NCBI GenBank assembly: GCA_014380705.1
Contig: JACMJI010000348.1
Coordinates: 1-13,660 of the forward strand
Length of the DNA stretch: 13,660 bases
Origin: Gorillibacterium sp.
GTDB lineage: Bacteria; Bacillota; Bacilli; Paenibacillales; NBRC-103111
Reading direction: 5' to 3'
In this document: positions 1 through 6,799 of the stretch, piece after piece
Layout: each line of letters opens with the position of its first letter
Position numbering within the stretch: position 1 is the first letter of the stretch
Made by a program: the position numbers and the translations under genes
The notes under the pieces: generated by a model
Databases searched by the model: none
The model's input: the letters and a program-made list of their open reading frames with translations, nothing else
What the model was told of the DNA's origin: nothing

Positions 1-169
1 GAATCAAATGTACAGGAAAATCTGCCAGTTGATATGCCAAACTCTCGCCGATTCCAGAGCTTGCACCCGTGATAAGGACCGTCTTCCCGTCGAGTTTGAG
101 CCTAAGCTTTTGCTCATCCAGATGGGTAGGTGGAAATAATATATTTTCCAAGAAGCTATATTTGTGCAT
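1..169 (-). CDS. Short-chain dehydrogenase/reductase (SDR), N-terminal part only
   Basis: The gene starts with ATG at 169 and runs off the left edge of the window, leaving 56 codons. After about 26 residues of leader comes a classic Rossmann opening: DGKTVLITGASSGIG, with the SDR cofactor motif TGxxxGxG at residues 34-41, then a helix (ESLAYQLADF) and the start of the second strand (VHLI). That identifies an NAD(P)-dependent oxidoreductase of the classical SDR fold. The catalytic Tyr-x-x-x-Lys lies outside the window, so substrate and subfamily cannot be told. A G-rich ribosome binding site (AGGGGG) sits four bases before the ATG. The leader before the Rossmann fold is longer than the few residues usual in classical SDRs. 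It is separated from the SLH/GH5 gene upstream by a terminator at 399-440, so it is probably its own transcription unit and not functionally linked to the sugar locus. Confidence 0.85.
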   Translation of the reverse strand, partial: MHKYSFLENILFPPTHLDEQKLRLKLDGKTVLITGASSGIGESLAYQLADFPVHLI

Positions 170-554
170 AAGTCCCCCTGTTTACTATTTTGTTCCCCTG
201 CTTTTATCGGATCGATGAAACCGATGATAATAATAGGTAATTTCAACCTGTGTTTAGGTTAGTCCTGATTTGCCTCTAGGCAATACTTCGAAAATGACTG
301 TGAATCTAGCCAGCTATTAATAGGGATCTATTATCTGTTTGGCGAAGAGCCATCTAGCATTTCACAACAAACGGTGAAGAACCAATATATTTCCACACAA
401 AAAAACCGCAAGCACTTATGAAAGTGCCTACAGTTTTTTTCGTATTTTATAGAAGAAGATACATCTAGCCTAGGCTAGTCTGATACAGCACCACCGGTGC
501 CTGATTCATTTCTCGTATTGAAACAGACATGAGAATTATCCTTATAAGGTTTGC
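170..554. other. Intergenic region between the SLH tail and the SDR gene
   Basis: These 385 bases hold no supportable gene. They contain the minus-strand terminator at 399-440, a perfect 14-base palindrome CTAGCCTAGGCTAG at 465-478, and a near-palindrome TTGCCT-CT-AGGCAA at 270-283. A similar inverted repeat, TTGCCT-A-AGGCAA, overlaps the stop codon of the SLH tail at 551-563. The SDR gene must have its promoter between 398 and 170 on the minus strand. I see AT-rich stretches there but no -35/-10 pair good enough to name. Confidence 0.6.
399..440 (-). terminator. Rho-independent terminator after the GH5/SLH gene
   Basis: Read on the minus strand, a GCACTT/AAGTGC stem with a four-base loop (TCAT) extends through five pairs, three of them G-U wobbles, into a GTTTTTTT tail that also pairs with an A-run. 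On the plus strand the three wobbles become A-C mismatches, so the hairpin is much better in the minus direction. It lies about 115 bases after the stop codon at 555 and closes the transcript of the large enzyme gene. Confidence 0.85.
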
Positions 555-1202
555 CTAAGGCAATTTTTTTAACAAATTTGCTACTACTTGGGCGGCTTCA
601 GCTCGAGATGCAAATGCATCCGGCTTAAAGGATCCATCAGTATATCCGTTAAAGAGACCGATCTCTGTTACACCTGCAACAGATTCAACTGCCCAATTAG
701 AAATTCGTGCTAAATCGGAGTAAATCTTGCTTGATTTAATTTCCTGATTTCCTCCTGCATATCGGTATGCCTTCAGCAGCATGACTGCCATTTCCTGCCG
801 GCTGATGGGCTCATCCGGCGCAAATCGTTTGCTATTGCGGCCTGAAACCAGTTTGGCATTAAAGGCAGCACCAACCTCGCCGTTATACCACGCCTCAGCT
901 TTTACATCTTCAAAAGTCTGGATCATCGAAGGGGTAAGTTGCAAAGTCCGTGCAAGTAATGCTGCGAACTCCGCTCGAGTGATTTGGGCTTTAGGGCGAT
1001 ACACTCCTTCATCCATACCCATGGTTATTTGTTTGGCCGCAAGAATGCGGATTGCATTCTCCGCCCAGAAGCCAGCCGGTATGTCTATATAGTTCTTCCG
1101 GTATTCCATAACGGCATACTGGCTGAAGTGTGGAAGCCTAACCATAATGGTTTTATCTGCTTTATTGGTTTTTCCACCCATGTATTCCCATTGCCCACGG
1201 AC
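555..1202 (-). pseudogene. SLH anchoring tail of the GH5 enzyme, out of frame by one base
   Basis: This reading frame encodes three S-layer homology (SLH) domains, which bind pyruvylated secondary cell-wall polymer and hold exoproteins on the Gram-positive wall. An independent ORF could start at ATG 1181 (208 residues). SLH1 covers about residues 35-80 (ITRAEFAALLA), SLH2 about 88-143 (ISRQEMAVMLL) and SLH3 about 153-207 (ASRAEAAQVVA). The frame opens just after a TGA at 1203-1205 and begins GQWEYMGG, the expected continuation of the domain that ends the large ORF. The ATG at 1181 lacks a convincing ribosome binding site and there is no signal peptide, so a separately translated product would stay in the cytosol. 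It is best read as the 3' part of the GH5 gene displaced by a frameshift, real or a sequencing error. The stop TAG is at 555-557. Confidence 0.85.
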
Positions 1203-4200
1203 TCATTCAGCAGATAGACGCCAAGCAAATCCTCGCTTACTCCGGTTGTTGAATAGGAAAAAGTAACTTCTATCGGTTTAAAGAAACGTTCCAGTTTGTA
1301 GGTTCGATTGTCTTCTTTCACAACGACGAGCTCTAACTGATAGCTATGTCCAGTAGCTTTTAGACCCGTATCCGAACTCAACGTTACAGGTACCTGTTCT
1401 GCTTTGAACATGATTTGGGATCCGGGTTGTTCCTGCAACGGTACGCTTTTCATTAAATCGTCTAATAATGACGCTGGAATGGTAGCTTTCAAGATGCCTT
1501 CTAACTGTATTTCGAGAACAGCATTTCCAAGGACGCTAGCTGTGTCGCTGGGTAAAAGTACTTCCTCTACACCTTTTACTGCTCTGATAATAACCGTTCC
1601 GGCATCATTCTTTTGCTTCAGTTCATTATGCTGAACTTGTTTTTGCTTCTTATCTTTGTCCTTATCTTTGTCCTTATCTTTGTCTTCCGGAGGTTGCCCG
1701 CCTGAAGGTACTGTTACTGTTACAGTGCACTGTGCGGTCTTGTCCCCATCCTGTGTCATAACCGTAATCGTAGCCGATCCCACTCCGATTGCAGTAACCT
1801 TGCCGGTGGCATCCACGGTTGCGACGCTCGTGTTGCTTGAACTCCAAGTGATCAGCTTATTCGAAGCTTCAGCGGGTATGACCGTAGCGATCAAAGTTGC
1901 AGAAGGTTGGGTTAAGGTATTCAGCTCGAGTTGCGTTCGGTCCAGCGTAATGCCAGTTACCGGAACCGATACAGGCGTGGTGGCAGTTGTATTGTTAGCA
2001 GTGAACGGATTTGGCACCTTGGTTAAAATAATATCGTCCAAATAAAAATTGGCGTTGACGTTACCTTTCCATGTAAACACGTTGCCGTCTCCTACAAGTA
2101 CAGTGTTTCCAGTTGTGAACATCACTTGTTTATAGGTCCATGAGGTTTCCATAAATTTCAGGAAGAACTTCACTTGCTCCCCTCCAGAGACGAGCCTATA
2201 TTGAAAACCGACATCGCTAGCTCCTCCTGTAGGGATTACATCATTTTTACCCCAGGCACTTAAGAGATACGTGGTGTTCGGTTCCACGTCAATAGTGTTT
2301 CCGCCGCCGCCGTTTCCTCCTGCCTTCATTTGAAGAGCCTTAGTTCCCGAATGAGCCTCGGTTGTCGTCACCTCTCGGTTCCCCCAATTGCTCCAGATCG
2401 TATCCCCAGCTTCGAAGCCTCCATTCTGCAGAAGATTCGGTACTTTACTCAGGACAATCTCATCCAAGTAGAAATTGGCGTTGGTGTTGTTCTTCCAGGT
2501 AAATACATTGCCTTCACCGGGATGTACACTGTTTCCAGTTGTAAACTGAATCTCCTTATATGTCCATTCTGTCTCCGTAAAGTTGAGGAAGAACTTTATC
2601 TGTTCCGCTCCTGCTGCACTTCGATATTGGAAGCCAACATCACTAGCTCCCCCTACCGGGGCCGCATCGTTCTTTCCCCAAGCACTAAGAATATAAGTAG
2701 TGTTCGGCTCCAAATCGACATTGTTACCGCCGCCGCCGTTTCCTCCTGCTTTCATTTGAAGAGACTTAGTCCCCGAATGAACCTCGGTTGTCGTCACCTC
2801 CCGGTTTCCCCAATTGGACCAGACTGTATCCCCAGCTTCGAAACCGCCGTTCTGCAGAAGATTGGGAACCTTCACAAGAGCTACATCGTCCAAATAGAAA
2901 TTGGCGTTCGTGTTGTTCTTCCAAGTAAATACATTGCCTTCACCGGGATGTACTTGATTTCCAGTTGTAAACTGAATTTGTTTATGGGTCCATTCTGTTT
3001 CGGTGAATTTTAGGAAGAACTTCGTTTGTTCTGCTCCTGCTGCACTTCGGTATTGGAAACCAACATCACTAGCTCCCCCCACCGGGCCCACATCGTTCTT
3101 TCCCCAAGCGCTAAGAATATAGGTGGTGTTCGGCTCCAAGTCGACATTATTTCCACCGCCGCCGTTTCCTCCTGCTTTCATATGCAAGGAATTACTTCCC
3201 GCATGAGCTTCAGTAGAAGTTACTTCACGGTTCCCCCAATTTGACCAGATCGTATCACCTGATTCAAATCCACCATTAGCAAGAAGATTGAAGTAATCAG
3301 CCTCTGCCACGGAAATTTCGGTGAAAACCGTTTCATTCGTTATATTTTTGTCTTGGTCATGATTAGTGGGGTCCAACTTGAACATCACAGTAAAATCGGA
3401 TTTAGGTGTGTACTTGCTAACCGAAGTTAACGTTACGCTCTCGTTTACATTAAGGGTTACCTTTTGACTGGCCCATGTGGTCTTGGTCCCATTTACATAG
3501 AAAGAGCCTGCCACCATCGAATCGGTTAAGGGTTCAGAGCCTTGGTTCTCCACCGTCACCTGCAAATCAACAGGAACTCCGGAGTATACTTCAGATGGCT
3601 GCGCTTTGACCTCCTTAACCACCAGATCGAGCCCTGGACCAGATGCAGCATTAAAGGTATGCTCCAAACTGTTGTTCGCCAAGATGCTGTCAACCCCATA
3701 GCTGCTCGTGTCCGTATCGATAACTGCTTTAAGAGTTAAAGAGGTCATATCGACAGGTATTACATATACACTTGAGACAACCGTGCTGTAACGGTCCAGA
3801 TCCAAATTAATATCCGATTGTCCATCGCTTTCTGTCAATGGTATACCGTTCACAAGAAACTTCATTTTAACCTTGCCGTTCAAGAGTTTATCCCCAGTAT
3901 TGCGGACCACAGCTTGAAATTTGATTTGATCTCCCGGGCGGAAGTCGGCTTTGCTTATAGCCAAATCCTGAACGGCAAGATCTGTAGAATCTAGTGTTAC
4001 AGGGAGACTATGGTTATCTGCCCACACTTTTTCACCGAACCAAGTCAGATTTGTCGGTTTAACCATGCCGTTGGTATCACTGCCCCAGCCGCCACCTCCC
4101 GAACCGCCGTCCGTGGTCAATTCCCAATCGTCTCCGCCGTCCCAAGCCCAGACGATTCGGCCGATTTTGTTCGGTATGGCATTCTCATAAACTTTACGGG

Positions 4201-5722
4201 TAGCCATGACGAACTTATTTTTACTGGTGGCACCAAATTCACCAATAATAAGGCAAAGTTTTTTGGCCTGAACCGCTGCAATGTAATTCTTCATCTTATC
4301 ATTGTTGTAATCCCAACCATCATAAGCATGGATACTGAAAACAATATTATGTTTGGTATCTGTTGCCAACAGCTGTTCTCCATGGCTCAAGATAGCACTG
4401 TTCACCAGTTGGACATCACCGCTGGATAAGGGACCCGTATCTTGACCCCAAGTAGAACCGTCCGCTATGATGATGCTATTATTCCCCACACTTCGTATGC
4501 CTTCGACCACAGCCTGATGCAAAGTGAGCCATTGGGGATCGAGAATGTCTCCTCCCGGCTCGTTCATTACATTAAACCATACGTATGGATTGTCTTTGTA
4601 TTTCACTGCTAGCCCCTTATGCCAATTGATGAGGTCTGCTTTAGAAGGATTGGTGGTATCCGTGAAATAACCTCCCGTATGGTCATGGGCCTCAAAAATT
4701 ACGACAATACCACGGCTCGTAAAAGCGTTTACAATTTGGTCTGTATCATTATTATCATTGAATCCTCCTGTACGAATCACACTATTGACCCGTACGGCAT
4801 TAAAGCCCCAGTTTTTAATCAGCTCCGCGTCCTGGGTAATCTCTCTCGGCCACCAGCTGTTGGGTCCGTTGACATTGATTCCTTTGATTACAAATTCGTT
4901 ACCCTGTGGATCCAAAATTTTTGTTTCAATCACTTTAAATTCCCCATCGGCTGCTTTAGGAACGATGTAATAATAAACCTTTGTGGTTTGAGTGGTTGAG
5001 AGTCCGTCAGCATTCGTGGCAGTTACTGCTAAAGTGTTTGCTCCTGCTATTAATGTAACGGCCTGACTGAATTGATAAGTGGCCACAAATACAGTTCCTT
5101 GGGCTTGACCGTTTAAGGTGATGTTTACATCCGATTCTTGGTCAATCGTTCCGGTAATATTAATATTAGAATTGTCTACCGTAGTATTTGCTTGATCTAT
5201 CGTTATACTTGGCCCCTTTAGACCATGCACGTCAAATTCATGGATGGACCACCAGGAATCAGCTCTGGTTCCTGTTTGAACAACTTGAATGTAACGAGCT
5301 TGCTGTATTGGAAAGCTAACGTCTGTAATAACACTGCCGTCACCGCTTGCAATTGCTGCCCCCCAGTTGCTGCCATCATTGGAGACATATACTTCATAGC
5401 TTGGCGGATAATCTCCAGCAGAGCCTGATGTGTTCATCACGATTCTATTAAAATGTTGAATAGACTGCATATCTAGCTTGAAAATTTGCCCTGGAGCTGG
5501 GGACGTTCCCGATGCCCAGCGAGTTGTCAAATCTCCGTCAATTGCTTTATTCGGTGTATCCAATATTCCCTGACTATTCCAGCCGGACTGAAAGGCCTCT
5601 GCCGTCCAACCTGTCTTGTCAAGTAACGCAGTGGAAGGTGTAGCGGATACAGGGGACGCTATTCCTGCTAATAAATTTAATAGTAGGAGGAACGCCATTA
5701 AGCTGGCTAATTTTCTTTTCAA
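1085..5722 (-). CDS. Giant secreted multidomain GH5 glycoside hydrolase (mannanase/glucanase type), frameshifted before its SLH anchors
   Basis: This is a secreted retaining beta-glycanase. The frame is open from ATG 5791, but that ATG has no ribosome binding site. A TTG at 5722 has AAAGGA nine bases upstream and begins a textbook signal peptide (KRK, hydrophobic core, ...SPVSA cut site), so I choose it. Residues below count from ATG 5791. Order: CBM32/discoidin-like F5/8C domain about 55-192; Ig-like segment 194-277; GH5 catalytic domain about 285-595, with acid/base Glu411 in MNEP, nucleophile Glu518 in GEFG, plus Arg334, His369, His488, Tyr490 and Trp548; two CARDB-like beta-sandwiches 603-715 and 720-830; three tandem 142-residue CBM_4_9-like modules 835-1260; a Big2 domain about 1277-1361; an Asp-Lys linker 1370-1382; and the domain that usually precedes SLH repeats. 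After about residue 1532 the frame is lost and 36 foreign residues follow. Repaired from TTG, the protein would be about 1,722 residues. The fold and catalytic residues are clear, but the substrate (mannan or glucan) is inference. Confidence 0.9.
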   Translation of the reverse strand: MKRKLASLMAFLLLLNLLAGIASPVSATPSTALLDKTGWTAEAFQSGWNSQGILDTPNKAIDGDLTTRWASGTSPAPGQIFKLDMQSIQHFNRIVMNTSGSAGDYPPSYEVYVSNDGSNWGAAIASGDGSVITDVSFPIQQARYIQVVQTGTRADSWWSIHEFDVHGLKGPSITIDQANTTVDNSNINITGTIDQESDVNITLNGQAQGTVFVATYQFSQAVTLIAGANTLAVTATNADGLSTTQTTKVYYYIVPKAADGEFKVIETKILDPQGNEFVIKGINVNGPNSWWPREITQDAELIKNWGFNAVRVNSVIRTGGFNDNNDTDQIVNAFTSRGIVVIFEAHDHTGGYFTDTTNPSKADLINWHKGLAVKYKDNPYVWFNVMNEPGGDILDPQWLTLHQAVVEGIRSVGNNSIIIADGSTWGQDTGPLSSGDVQLVNSAILSHGEQLLATDTKHNIVFSIHAYDGWDYNNDKMKNYIAAVQAKKLCLIIGEFGATSKNKFVMATRKVYENAIPNKIGRIVWAWDGGDDWELTTDGGSGGGGWGSDTNGMVKPTNLTWFGEKVWADNHSLPVTLDSTDLAVQDLAISKADFRPGDQIKFQAVVRNTGDKLLNGKVKMKFLVNGIPLTESDGQSDINLDLDRYSTVVSSVYVIPVDMTSLTLKAVIDTDTSSYGVDSILANNSLEHTFNAASGPGLDLVVKEVKAQPSEVYSGVPVDLQVTVENQGSEPLTDSMVAGSFYVNGTKTTWASQKVTLNVNESVTLTSVSKYTPKSDFTVMFKLDPTNHDQDKNITNETVFTEISVAEADYFNLLANGGFESGDTIWSNWGNREVTSTEAHAGSNSLHMKAGGNGGGGNNVDLEPNTTYILSAWGKNDVGPVGGASDVGFQYRSAAGAEQTKFFLKFTETEWTHKQIQFTTGNQVHPGEGNVFTWKNNTNANFYLDDVALVKVPNLLQNGGFEAGDTVWSNWGNREVTTTEVHSGTKSLQMKAGGNGGGGNNVDLEPNTTYILSAWGKNDAAPVGGASDVGFQYRSAAGAEQIKFFLNFTETEWTYKEIQFTTGNSVHPGEGNVFTWKNNTNANFYLDEIVLSKVPNLLQNGGFEAGDTIWSNWGNREVTTTEAHSGTKALQMKAGGNGGGGNTIDVEPNTTYLLSAWGKNDVIPTGGASDVGFQYRLVSGGEQVKFFLKFMETSWTYKQVMFTTGNTVLVGDGNVFTWKGNVNANFYLDDIILTKVPNPFTANNTTATTPVSVPVTGITLDRTQLELNTLTQPSATLIATVIPAEASNKLITWSSSNTSVATVDATGKVTAIGVGSATITVMTQDGDKTAQCTVTVTVPSGGQPPEDKDKDKDKDKDKKQKQVQHNELKQKNDAGTVIIRAVKGVEEVLLPSDTASVLGNAVLEIQLEGILKATIPASLLDDLMKSVPLQEQPGSQIMFKAEQVPVTLSSDTGLKATGHSYQLELVVVKEDNRTYKLERFFKPIEVTFSYSTTGVSEDLLGVYLLNESVGNGNTWVEKPIKQIKPLWLGFHTSASMPLWNTGRTI
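1194..1196 (-). other. Likely frameshift point: one G missing in a G-run
   Basis: On the minus strand the sequence reads TCC GTG GGC AAT GGG. Adding one G (GTG GGG CAA TGG GAA TAC ATG) restores V-G-Q-W-E-Y-M-G-G, the tryptophan-rich junction that typically leads into SLH domains, and joins 1085-5722 to 555-1202. The new frame opens only after TGA at 1203-1205, so if the lesion is at this junction it lies in about ten bases. A five-A run slightly further on (GGAAAAACC, about 1168-1176) is a second place where frames could be joined, but that leaves an unnatural junction. Confidence 0.75.
1649..1684 (-). repeat. Three exact 12-base repeats coding an Asp-Lys linker
   Basis: The plus strand shows CTTATCTTTGTC three times without a mismatch (1649-1660, 1661-1672, 1673-1684). 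On the coding strand each unit encodes Asp-Lys-Asp-Lys, making a highly charged (DK)6 linker between the Big2 domain and the C-terminal region. Such in-frame units can change in number by slippage without breaking the gene, altering only linker length. Confidence 0.9.
2012..3289 (-). repeat. Three tandem 426-base carbohydrate-binding module repeats inside the GH5 gene
   Basis: The module starting NLLxNGGFE is present three times with an exact 426-base (142-codon) period: 2864-3289, 2438-2863 and 2012-2437. Each copy has the same landmarks: W-S-N-W-G-N-R-E-V-T, a glycine string G-G-N-G-G-G-G-N, L/V-E-P-N-T-T-Y, S-D-V-G-F-Q-Y-R and a final N-A-N-F-Y-L-D. This matches the CBM_4_9-like beta-sandwich pattern. 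Conservation is visible at DNA level too, for example around the glycine string at about 2300, 2730 and 3160, which suggests recent duplication or gene conversion. The array should increase avidity for an insoluble polysaccharide. Confidence 0.9.
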
Positions 5723-5731
5723 TCCTATCAA

Positions 5732-5737
5732 TCCTTT
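5732..5737 (-). promoter_or_regulatory. Ribosome binding site that fixes a TTG start for the GH5 enzyme
   Basis: AAAGGA on the minus strand lies nine bases upstream of TTG at 5722. The next residues (K-R-K-L followed by a long hydrophobic stretch) make a normal signal peptide. The ATG at 5791 has only AGGG directly abutting it, which is too close to serve, so TTG is the better start. Confidence 0.65.
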
Positions 5738-5781
5738 CGGTTCCAATTTTGTATTCTCAAATTTCCATAGATTTAATGAAC

Positions 5782-5816
5782 AAGCACGCATCCCTATTGA
5801 GAAGAGATGCTTGCTT
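5782..5816 (-). other. Imperfect hairpin in the leader of the GH5 gene
   Basis: AAGCA-x-GCATC (5782-5792 on plus) pairs with GATGC-x-TGCTT (5806-5816), giving ten base pairs with one mismatch and a 13-base loop. No T-run follows on the minus strand, so it is not a standard terminator. It sits between the permease stop and the enzyme start and could be an mRNA processing or stabilising element. It partly overlaps the SLH remnant, so it may also be chance structure in decayed coding DNA. Confidence 0.45.
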
Positions 5817-5873
5817 GCTTGTTTTGGCGAAAACCTGAGTGGCTTCAGCCCGTGATGTAATGGTACCTTCCGT
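5808..5873 (-). pseudogene. Decayed C-terminal fragment of an SLH domain
   Basis: Between permease 2 and the GH5 gene, one minus-strand frame reads TEGTITSRAEATQVFAKTSK. This carries the hallmark end of an SLH domain (I-T-x-R-A-E-A-x-x-V-x-A) and resembles the last repeat of the GH5 protein (ASRAEAAQVVANLLKKL). An in-frame TGA lies immediately upstream at 5874-5876, and the frame runs on without SLH character to a TGA near 5762. There is no start codon or ribosome binding site. I read it as the last trace of a deleted SLH-protein gene. The segment is short, but the motif match is specific. Confidence 0.65.
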
Positions 5874-5895
5874 TCATTTAAATCGAGATTGATCG

Positions 5896-6783
5896 TTACT
5901 CTTTAACCGAGCCTAGCATGATACCCGTTATAAAATACTTCTGGAGGAATGGGTATACCACCATCACTGGGATCATCGTCACGAAGATCTTCGCTGCATT
6001 CAATGTTTTGTCCGATAATGTATCGAGGTTTTTTAGCTCGTCGAAGGTTAGGACCCGTGTCGGGTCGATTTTGACAACCAACTGCTGGATATAGGTTTGG
6101 AGTGGGTAATGCTCCGGCCTATTATTATAAATCAGACCATCAAAAAATGAATTCCAATGCCCGATAAAGACAAACAGCGTGACCGTTGCGATTACAGGCA
6201 AGGATAATGGAAGGTACATCCGGAATAGCATAAACCACGGCCCTGCCCCGTCCATGCTGGCCGACTCATCGATCTCCTTGGGGATGCTCCGGAAGAAGTT
6301 AACCAGAAGAATCACATTGAAAGCGCCGACTGCACCTGGTAGTACAAGTGCCCAAACGGTATCCATTAGATGCAAATCGTGAACGGTCATGTAAAGCGGA
6401 ATCATGCCTCCGCTGAACATCATTGTGAACACGACGATCCACATATAAGGTGTTCTCAAGAAGAAATCCTTCGGATCCCTCGATAGCGGGTAAGCCATCA
6501 AGAAAGATAAGAGTAGGCTGATTGAGGTGCCCAGCAGCACTCGCTTTACAGATATAAGGAAGGCTCTGTAGAATTCATTATCCTGTAGAATCTTTTGGTA
6601 GGACGTAAATGTAAAATCCTTTGGAAGGAACGTGACTTGACCTGCTCCTGCCTTTAGGCCGCTGCTTAGTGAAATCGCCAGCGTGTTCACGATGGGGGCA
6701 ATGGAGGTAAGCGTAATGATTGCAATGATCAGATAAATCAAGAAATCTGCTATACGGGACCTGGTCGTCGTTGAATGGATCAT
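5896..6783 (-). CDS. ABC sugar transporter permease, LplC/YtcP (UgpE) type
   Basis: This 295-residue inner-membrane protein is the second permease of a CUT1-type carbohydrate importer. It has six predicted membrane spans, beginning with residues 13-36, then about 78-98, 111-131, 143-163, 196-216 and 265-283. The conserved cytoplasmic EAA loop that docks the ATPase is at about 170-194 (EIDESASMDGAGPWFMLFRMYLP). The length and the ending F-I-T-G-I-M-L-G-S-V-K are typical of LplC/YtcP proteins. ATG 6783 follows GAGGAGG by ten bases, and the gene begins 16 bases after the stop of permease 1, so the two are co-transcribed. No ATPase gene is nearby, which is normal for this family because a shared MsmX-type ATPase serves many importers. 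The likely cargo is an oligosaccharide from the neighbouring GH5 enzyme (inference). Confidence 0.92.
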   Translation of the reverse strand: MIHSTTTRSRIADFLIYLIIAIITLTSIAPIVNTLAISLSSGLKAGAGQVTFLPKDFTFTSYQKILQDNEFYRAFLISVKRVLLGTSISLLLSFLMAYPLSRDPKDFFLRTPYMWIVVFTMMFSGGMIPLYMTVHDLHLMDTVWALVLPGAVGAFNVILLVNFFRSIPKEIDESASMDGAGPWFMLFRMYLPLSLPVIATVTLFVFIGHWNSFFDGLIYNNRPEHYPLQTYIQQLVVKIDPTRVLTFDELKNLDTLSDKTLNAAKIFVTMIPVMVVYPFLQKYFITGIMLGSVKE

Positions 6784-6799
6784 ATCGTTTCAGCCTCCT

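Noticed and set aside
4..246. Minus-strand 80-codon frame at the left edge
   Set aside because: It overlaps the SDR start in a different frame. The SDR frame has a ribosome binding site and a clear Rossmann motif, so this is a shadow.
478..540. Minus-strand read-on after the SLH stop (NESGTGGAVSD then stop)
   Set aside because: A short frame with no start or ribosome binding site and no link to a known C-terminus.
551..570. Plus-strand TTGCC-TAA-GGCAA followed by seven T, resembling a terminator
   Set aside because: The stem is only five pairs with a three-base loop and no plus-strand gene precedes it. The T-run is explained by Lys-Lys codons of the SLH tail.
1649..1684. Short tandem repeat considered as a CRISPR-like array
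   Set aside because: Units are 12 bases, directly adjacent, in frame, and encode a charged linker; there are no spacers.
2330..3013. 227-codon plus-strand frame
   Set aside because: It is antisense to the tandem binding-module repeats; its internal repetition simply mirrors them and it has no independent support.
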